From: Lachnospiraceae bacterium
GTDB lineage: Bacteria; Bacillota; Clostridia; Lachnospirales; Lachnospiraceae
Length of the DNA stretch: 12,457 bases
NCBI GenBank assembly: GCA_014804495.1
Contig: JAAUZS010000089.1
Location: 8,729 to 21,185, forward strand
Reading direction: 5' to 3'
Each line of letters starts with the position of its first letter. The first letter of the stretch is position 1. The notes under the pieces were generated by a model. That model was given only the letters and a program-made list of their open reading frames with translations, had not been told where the DNA came from and did no database searches. The position numbers were made by a program, and so were the translations under genes. Shown one piece after another: positions 8,233 to 12,457 of the stretch.

Positions 8233-8261
8233 TCCCTTATATGAAAATAAAATAAGGGAGG
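8233..8261 (+). promoter_or_regulatory. Shine-Dalgarno-sequestering hairpin of the Rpn gene
   Basis: TCCCTTAT (8233-8240) is the exact reverse complement of ATAAGGGA (8252-8259). The loop is 11 bases. The Shine-Dalgarno sequence GGGAGG (8256-8261), 7 bases before the ATG, lies largely in the right arm, so folding would lower translation of the full-length protein. The stem is A/T-rich and only 8 bp, so it could be regulated or thermolabile. Confidence 0.55.
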
Positions 8262-8268
8262 AAGACTG

Positions 8269-9267
8269 ATGGGTAAAAAGGATGATTATCAGTTTGATTA
8301 TCTGGACGACAATGTAAGATTTGCAGACCAGATAAACGGAGCATTATTTAATGGAAAGCAGGTAGTAAAACCGGAGGAATTGGAACCGGAAGATACTCAG
8401 ATTGTAAGTATCGGGAATATGGATGAAACAGGGAAGAAAAAACCGCGAAACATCAGAACAATGGTGGACAAAGTACGCATCTGGAAGGGGAGGAAGCTGC
8501 ACGTTCTTGTAGTAGAGAATCAGAATTATGTGGATTATCAGATGGTGTTAAGAAATATGCTCTCTGAGAGTATGGGATATCGTAAACAGTGGAAAAAGAA
8601 AAAACGTATACATACAGCTGCGAAAGATTTAAAAGATAAGGATGAATACTTATCAGGGATTAATAAGGAAGAAAAGTTTGCACCAATAATAACACTGGTA
8701 GTATATTTCGGAACTGACCACCCATGGGATGGAGCAAGATACCTGCATGACCTGCTGGATATTGATGAGGAATTAAAAGAGTATGTGACAAACTACAAGC
8801 TGAATCTGTATGACTGTCATGAACATGATACTTTCAATGAATATAAGACGGGGTTAAGGCAGGTGTTTGAGACCGTTCGTTATGCGAAGAATAAAGAGAA
8901 GCTCAAAGAAGTTATGAAAGAAAACCATGAAGTATACAGTAAGATAGACAGCGATACAAAAGACATGCTGGAAGTATTGGCAAATGTAAGTATACCGGAA
9001 AAGTTTAAGAGAATAGAAGATGGAGAGGAGCGATATGATATGTGTAAAGCATTTGAGGATATGAGACAAGAAGGATACGATGAAGGAAAAAAAGAAGGAT
9101 ATAATGTTGGAATAGAAAGAGGAATAGAAAAAGGAATATGCCTACTGGTTCACACAGTTAAAAATCTTGGCGCCTCAAAACTCGCAGCATGCGAGCAGCT
9201 GATTCTACAGTACGAATTGAAAGAAAATGAAGCCCAAGAAAAGATAGAGATGTATTGGGCAGATTAG
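8269..9267 (+). CDS. Rpn family (YhgA-like) PD-(D/E)XK nuclease
   Basis: This 332-residue protein has the layout of Clostridia Rpn/YhgA-like proteins. The N-terminus contains RFADQINGALFNGKQVV. A core strand carries the E-x-Q motif (E83-N84-Q85) followed by YVDYQMVLRNML, matching the Rpn pattern ExQ...D..M..R. A conserved stretch ITLVVYFG...WDGARYLHDLL follows at about 145-165. The C-terminal tail has the Gly/Glu/Lys repeats (EGYDEGKKEGYNVGIERG) typical of the family. Family members are DNA endonucleases that promote RecA-independent recombination, and some act as anti-phage toxins. Residue N61 seems to replace the Asp of the usual R-D-[LI] motif; D67 is nearby. The gene has its own promoters and no visible terminator. 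It sits between a pilus module and topA, consistent with an accessory insertion. Start: ATG with GGGAGG 7 bases upstream. Confidence 0.85.
   Translation: MGKKDDYQFDYLDDNVRFADQINGALFNGKQVVKPEELEPEDTQIVSIGNMDETGKKKPRNIRTMVDKVRIWKGRKLHVLVVENQNYVDYQMVLRNMLSESMGYRKQWKKKKRIHTAAKDLKDKDEYLSGINKEEKFAPIITLVVYFGTDHPWDGARYLHDLLDIDEELKEYVTNYKLNLYDCHEHDTFNEYKTGLRQVFETVRYAKNKEKLKEVMKENHEVYSKIDSDTKDMLEVLANVSIPEKFKRIEDGEERYDMCKAFEDMRQEGYDEGKKEGYNVGIERGIEKGICLLVHTVKNLGASKLAACEQLILQYELKENEAQEKIEMYWAD
9040..9267 (+). CDS. Possible internal start giving a 75-residue C-terminal Rpn protein
   Basis: Inside the Rpn gene, in the same frame, ATG at 9040 (MCKAFEDMRQEGYDEG) is preceded by GGAGAGGAG (9022-9030), a very strong Shine-Dalgarno sequence 9 bases upstream. 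The product would be the C-terminal domain alone, including the Gly/Glu repeat tail. In E. coli, Rpn genes have been reported to make a small C-terminal protein (RpnS) from an internal start that neutralises the full-length nuclease. I see no convincing internal promoter, so the short form would come from the full transcript. Purine-rich codons can produce such motifs by chance. Confidence 0.4.
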   Translation: MCKAFEDMRQEGYDEGKKEGYNVGIERGIEKGICLLVHTVKNLGASKLAACEQLILQYELKENEAQEKIEMYWAD

Positions 9268-9285
9268 GAAAATCAAAATTTCTTC

Positions 9286-9314
9286 TTGCAACATCTTATA
9301 TTTTGGTGTATAGT
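9286..9314 (+). promoter_or_regulatory. Predicted topA promoter
   Basis: TTGCAA (9286-9291), a 17-base spacer and TATAGT (9309-9314). The start would be near 9321, giving a leader of about 55 bases. The -35 is the same hexamer as at the first Rpn promoter. A TATAAT at 9333-9338 lacks a good -35. Confidence 0.5.
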
Positions 9315-9364
9315 GGTTCACGTTAATAAATATATAATTAGGTAGCATATATATATGTATGAAC

Positions 9365-9370
9365 AGGGGA
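9365..9370 (+). promoter_or_regulatory. Ribosome-binding site that decides the topA start
   Basis: AGGGGA lies 6 bases before ATG 9377. The upstream in-frame ATG at 9359 has no such site and would add six residues (MNRGIS) before the conserved MAKYLVIVESPAK start. Confidence 0.8.
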
Positions 9371-9376
9371 ATCAGT

Positions 9377-11461
9377 ATGGCAAAGTATCTGGTAATCGTG
9401 GAATCACCGGCTAAGGTGAAAACAATCAAAAAATTTCTCGGAGCCAATTATGAAGTGGCGGCAAGCAACGGACATGTGCGCGACTTGCCGAGAAGTCAGA
9501 TGGGTATAGACATAGAGCATGACTTTGAGCCGAAGTACATTACTATCAGAGGTAAAGGCGAGCTTCTGGCTTCACTGCGCAAAGAAGTAAAAAAAGCAGA
9601 TAAAATATATCTCGCGACTGACCCTGACCGTGAAGGAGAGGCAATTTCCTGGCATCTTGTGCAGGCGCTTAAACTGGAAGGCAAGAAGGTATATCGTATT
9701 ACATTTAACGAAATTACCAAAAATGCGGTTAAGGAGTCTTTGAAAAATGCCAGGGAGATTGACATGGACCTGGTAAACGCACAGCAGGCGAGACGCTGTC
9801 TTGACCGTATGGTGGGATATAAGATTTCCCCGCTGCTCTGGGCGAAGGTTAAAAGAGGCTTAAGCGCCGGACGTGTACAGTCTGTTGCTCTCAGAATCAT
9901 CTGCGACAGGGAAGAAGAAATCAATGCTTTTATTCCGGAGGAATACTGGACTTTGGACGCAACCTTTACGATTCCGGGTGAAAAGAAACCTTTGGTTGCC
10001 AGATATTATGGAACTCCTTTAAAAAAGCAGGACATTAAATCCAAAAAAGAGCTAAAGGAAATAAAAGAGACATTAAGACGTGCCGACTACAATGTGACGG
10101 AAGTAAAGAAAAGCGAGAGGACGAAGAAGGCGCCTCTACCGTTTACCACATCAACATTGCAGCAGGAAGCGAGCAAGGCGTTGAATTTTTCTACTCAGAA
10201 GACGATGCGGCTGGCACAGCAGTTGTATGAAGGAATAGACATTAAGGGCAATGGCACGGTCGGCATAATCACATATCTGCGTACGGATTCCACCAGGGTT
10301 TCGGATGAAGCGGAGAGTATGGCAAAAGAGTATATTACGGAAAATTATGGTGAGGAATATGCTGCAGATAACGTAACCGAGAAGAAAAATACGCAGAAGA
10401 TTCAGGATGCGCATGAAGCTATCAGACCTACCGATATAAGCAGAACTCCCGCTGAAATTAAGGACTCGCTTTCAAGAGACCAGTTCCGCCTTTATCAGCT
10501 TATATGGAGGCGTTTTACTGCAAGCCGGATGGCGGCTGCGCAGTATGAGACGACTTCGGTAAAAATCGACGCGGAAGGACAGCGTTTTACGGTTTCTGCA
10601 TCTAAGGTGAAGTTTGACGGTTTTCTCAAAGTCTATCATGATGAAGAAGAAAAGGAAGAGAGCAATACATTAGCAAAAGGAATCGACAGGTACACGAAGC
10701 TTAAGTTTGAATCGTTTGAGGAAAAACAGCATTTTACACAGCCGGCGCCTCATTATACGGAGGCGTCATTGGTGCGCGCTTTGGAAGAACTCGGAATCGG
10801 ACGTCCAAGTACTTATGCGCCGACGATTACTACGATTCTTGCCAGACGCTACATTGTTAAAGAAAATAAAAATCTATATGTGACAGAACTCGGAGAAATT
10901 GTAAATAATATAATGAAAGAAGCCTTTCCTACGATTGTGGATGTGAATTTCACGGCGGCCATGGAAGCTCTCCTAGACGGAATCGAGGAAGGCAATGTTA
11001 AGTGGAAGACTGTCATATCTAATTTTTATCCCGATTTACAGGAAGCGGTAGAGAAGGCGGAGCAGGAACTTGAAGAAGTGGATATTGCCGATGAAGTTTC
11101 CGACGAAGTGTGTGAACACTGCGGAAGACAGATGGTTATTAAATACAGTCCCTACGGAAGGTTCTTAGCATGTCCGGGATTCCCTGACTGCCGCAATACC
11201 AAGCCTTATTTCGAGAAAATAGGCGTATCCTGCCCTAAGTGCGGCAAGGATATTGTGATAAAGAAGACCAAAAAGGGCAGGAAATACTATGGATGCATCG
11301 ATAATCCGCAGTGTGATTTCATGGTATGGCAGAAGCCTGTGGATAAAAAATGTCCCAAGTGCGACTCCATTATGCTGGAAAAAGGGAATAAACTGGTATG
11401 TTCGTCAGAAACCTGTTCATACGTGGAATCCGCAGAAGCCGTTGAAGCGGCAGAAGTATAG
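9377..11461 (+). CDS. topA: DNA topoisomerase I (type IA)
   Basis: This 694-residue enzyme relaxes negatively supercoiled DNA by cutting and rejoining one strand through a 5'-phosphotyrosine bond. The TOPRIM domain starts at the N-terminus (KYLVIVESPAK, E9) and includes TDPDREGE (81-88; D82, D84, E87 for Mg2+). The catalytic tyrosine is Y300 in ITYLRTDSTR (codon 10274-10276). GRPSTYAPT lies in the C-terminal part of the core. The tail has three Cys4 zinc ribbons: C579/C582/C599/C605, C619/C622/C640/C646 and C659/C662/C675/C680. Length and order match bacterial topA. It has its own predicted promoter and is followed by codY after 161 bases. All key residues are present. Confidence 0.98.
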   Translation: MAKYLVIVESPAKVKTIKKFLGANYEVAASNGHVRDLPRSQMGIDIEHDFEPKYITIRGKGELLASLRKEVKKADKIYLATDPDREGEAISWHLVQALKLEGKKVYRITFNEITKNAVKESLKNAREIDMDLVNAQQARRCLDRMVGYKISPLLWAKVKRGLSAGRVQSVALRIICDREEEINAFIPEEYWTLDATFTIPGEKKPLVARYYGTPLKKQDIKSKKELKEIKETLRRADYNVTEVKKSERTKKAPLPFTTSTLQQEASKALNFSTQKTMRLAQQLYEGIDIKGNGTVGIITYLRTDSTRVSDEAESMAKEYITENYGEEYAADNVTEKKNTQKIQDAHEAIRPTDISRTPAEIKDSLSRDQFRLYQLIWRRFTASRMAAAQYETTSVKIDAEGQRFTVSASKVKFDGFLKVYHDEEEKEESNTLAKGIDRYTKLKFESFEEKQHFTQPAPHYTEASLVRALEELGIGRPSTYAPTITTILARRYIVKENKNLYVTELGEIVNNIMKEAFPTIVDVNFTAAMEALLDGIEEGNVKWKTVISNFYPDLQEAVEKAEQELEEVDIADEVSDEVCEHCGRQMVIKYSPYGRFLACPGFPDCRNTKPYFEKIGVSCPKCGKDIVIKKTKKGRKYYGCIDNPQCDFMVWQKPVDKKCPKCDSIMLEKGNKLVCSSETCSYVESAEAVEAAEV

Positions 11462-11487
11462 GTTGAACAATCAGAAATTTTTCAACC
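11461..11487. other. Inverted repeat at the topA stop codon
   Basis: GGTTGAA (11461-11467) pairs perfectly with TTCAACC (11481-11487), with three further pairs inside (AAT/ATT) after one mismatch. No T run follows, so a classical terminator is unlikely. It may protect the 3' end of the mRNA or be a weak terminator. Confidence 0.4.
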
Positions 11488-11539
11488 GTAAACTGTCAAA
11501 TTGTCCCAAAAATCCATAAAATTCCACGAAATTTTATGA

Positions 11540-11554
11540 TATTCACAGAAAAAT
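11540..11554. promoter_or_regulatory. CodY-box-like site before codY
   Basis: TATTCACAGAAAAAT matches the consensus AATTTTCWGAAAATT at 11 of 15 positions, with an intact CAGAAAA core, and ends 2 bases before the codY -35. An overlapping weaker match (11530-11544) has an intact AATTTT left half. Negative autoregulation of codY is known in other Firmicutes, which makes the placement plausible. Confidence 0.35.
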
Positions 11555-11556
11555 CA

Positions 11557-11585
11557 TTGAAATGTACTTCAAAACATGATAAAAT
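11557..11585 (+). promoter_or_regulatory. Predicted codY promoter (extended -10)
   Basis: TTGAAA (11557-11562), a 17-base spacer and TAAAAT (11580-11585) with TG at 11577-11578. The start would be near 11592, giving a short leader of about 30 bases. This promoter suggests that codY can be expressed independently of topA. Confidence 0.65.
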
Positions 11586-11622
11586 ACATACATACTTTCT
11601 TGTAAGTTAAAGGGTGAAGAGT

Positions 11623-12408
11623 ATGAGTAGTGTACAATTACTGGATAAGACCAGAAAAATAGGGAAGCTCCTTCATAATAATAATTCGGGCAAGGTTGTT
11701 TTCAATGATATCTGTGATATTCTCAAAGAAATTCTGGGCTCGAATGTGTTGGTAATAAGCAGGAAGGGGAAGGTACTCGGCATAGGTGATCTGGACAACG
11801 TGGAATCCCTGACGGAGTTAATAGTTGACCATGTGGGGGGATTTATAGACCCTATGCTAAATGAGAGGCTTCTTTCAGTTCTCTCCACTAAGGAGAATGT
11901 TAATCTGGAAACCTTGGGCTTCGAGAATATCGATACGAAAAAATTTCAGGCGGTTATATCGCCAATCGAGATTTCAGGTGAAAGACTGGGTACGCTTTTC
12001 GTATATAAATGTGATGAGCAATACGATATAGACGATATCATATTGTGTGAGTATGGCATGACTGTAGTGGGACTTGAGATGCTCCGTGCGGTGAATGAGG
12101 AAAATGCTGAAGAGAATCGGAAGATCGCTATAGTTAAATCGGCAATCAGTACGCTTTCTTTTTCGGAGATGGAAGCGATTACCCATATATTCGATGAACT
12201 GAATGGAATGGAGGGTATTCTGGTTGCAAGCAAGATTGCCGATAAAGCAGGTATTACACGTTCTGTTATTGTGAATGCCATCCGTAAATTTGAAAGTGCG
12301 GGCATCATAGAGTCGCGTTCATCCGGTATGAAAGGAACATATATCAAGGTACTGAACGATTTCGTATATGACGAAGTGGAACAGCTTAAAAAGCAGGGCA
12401 GATATTAG
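11623..12408 (+). CDS. codY: GTP/branched-chain amino acid-sensing global regulator CodY
   Basis: This 261-residue protein is close to the 259 of B. subtilis CodY. CodY is a dimeric DNA-binding protein that represses (sometimes activates) nutrient-acquisition genes when branched-chain amino acids and GTP are plentiful. Residues 1-155 are the GAF effector domain, including GERLGTL (119-125). A helical linker leads to the winged helix-turn-helix at about 198-245 (ASKIADKAGITRSVIVNAI, then ESAGIIESRSSGMKGTYIK), nearly identical to the B. subtilis form. The effector segment 55-100 differs: the B. subtilis FPEEY loop is replaced by GGFIDPMLNERLL, and Arg61, which binds the isoleucine carboxylate, has no clear counterpart. 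ATG 11623 is chosen over GTG 11614 because that GTG lies inside the ribosome-binding site AAGGGTG, 6 bases before the ATG. Confidence 0.96.
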   Translation: MSSVQLLDKTRKIGKLLHNNNSGKVVFNDICDILKEILGSNVLVISRKGKVLGIGDLDNVESLTELIVDHVGGFIDPMLNERLLSVLSTKENVNLETLGFENIDTKKFQAVISPIEISGERLGTLFVYKCDEQYDIDDIILCEYGMTVVGLEMLRAVNEENAEENRKIAIVKSAISTLSFSEMEAITHIFDELNGMEGILVASKIADKAGITRSVIVNAIRKFESAGIIESRSSGMKGTYIKVLNDFVYDEVEQLKKQGRY

Positions 12409-12457
12409 ATTGAATTATTTAAGATATAAAACAGCATATAGGACAATGGAATGGTCA

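Larger units (their letters stand above)
8013..8268. other. AT-rich intergenic control region before the Rpn gene
   Basis: This 256-base gap holds no plausible gene. It contains a tandem 10-mer (8031-8050), a CodY-box-like site (8054-8068), two candidate promoters, a repeated GGAATCTGAA (8186-8195 and 8223-8232) and a hairpin covering the ribosome-binding site (8233-8259). From the first promoter the leader would be about 160 bases, long for a simple gene. Confidence 0.6.

Noticed and set aside
8974..9010. Internal promoter for the short Rpn form
   Set aside because: TTGGCA at 8977-8982 has no acceptable -10 at 16-19 bases, so internal transcription is not supported by sequence.
9359..9361. 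ATG at 9359 as the topA start
   Set aside because: It lacks a ribosome-binding site, while ATG 9377 has AGGGGA at 6 bases and gives the conserved N-terminus.
11614..11616. GTG at 11614 as the codY start
   Set aside because: It overlaps the Shine-Dalgarno of ATG 11623, which yields the usual CodY N-terminus and length.
12409..12457. Promoter or start of another gene after codY
   Set aside because: TTGAAT and TATAAA are present but only 9 bases apart, and the 49 bases contain no supportable start with a ribosome-binding site.

Overview
The window looks like chromosomal DNA of a Clostridia species, most likely a Lachnospiraceae member. Three things point there: a CodY whose N-terminal half is of the type I associate with that family, a topA gene directly followed by codY, and a pilin plus DUF5057-type surface-protein pair. 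All genes are on the + strand. No RNA genes, insertion sequences, CRISPR arrays or origins are visible.

Region 1 (2-8012) is a surface/pilus module. A very large PilW/PulJ-like minor pilin (its N-terminal helix lies left of the window) carries an Ig-like domain and a C-terminal duplicated domain. After an 88-base gap comes a 1644-residue membrane-anchored or secreted protein that I assign to the DUF5057 type. It contains a coiled coil, an in-frame 36-bp tandem repeat encoding Asp/Gly-rich units, and a Thr/Pro-rich linker. A strong intrinsic terminator closes the unit.

Region 2 (8013-9267) is an AT-rich control region followed by a Rpn/YhgA-like PD-(D/E)XK nuclease gene. The control region holds two candidate promoters, a CodY-box-like site and a hairpin that pairs with the Shine-Dalgarno sequence. 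The nuclease gene has a strong internal ribosome-binding site and in-frame ATG near its 3' end. That layout resembles the intragenic antitoxin arrangement reported for E. coli Rpn proteins, and the gene also appears to have Asn where relatives have a catalytic Asp.

Region 3 (9268-12457) is housekeeping: topA (DNA topoisomerase I with three C-terminal Cys4 zinc ribbons), then codY (nutrient-sensing global regulator) with its own extended -10 promoter and a CodY-like box just upstream, suggesting autoregulation. The CodY helix-turn-helix is near-canonical, but the isoleucine-binding segment diverges from the B. subtilis form.

Functional links between regions are inference only. The first two genes probably act together at the cell surface. 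CodY could control both itself and the Rpn gene through the two box-like sites.
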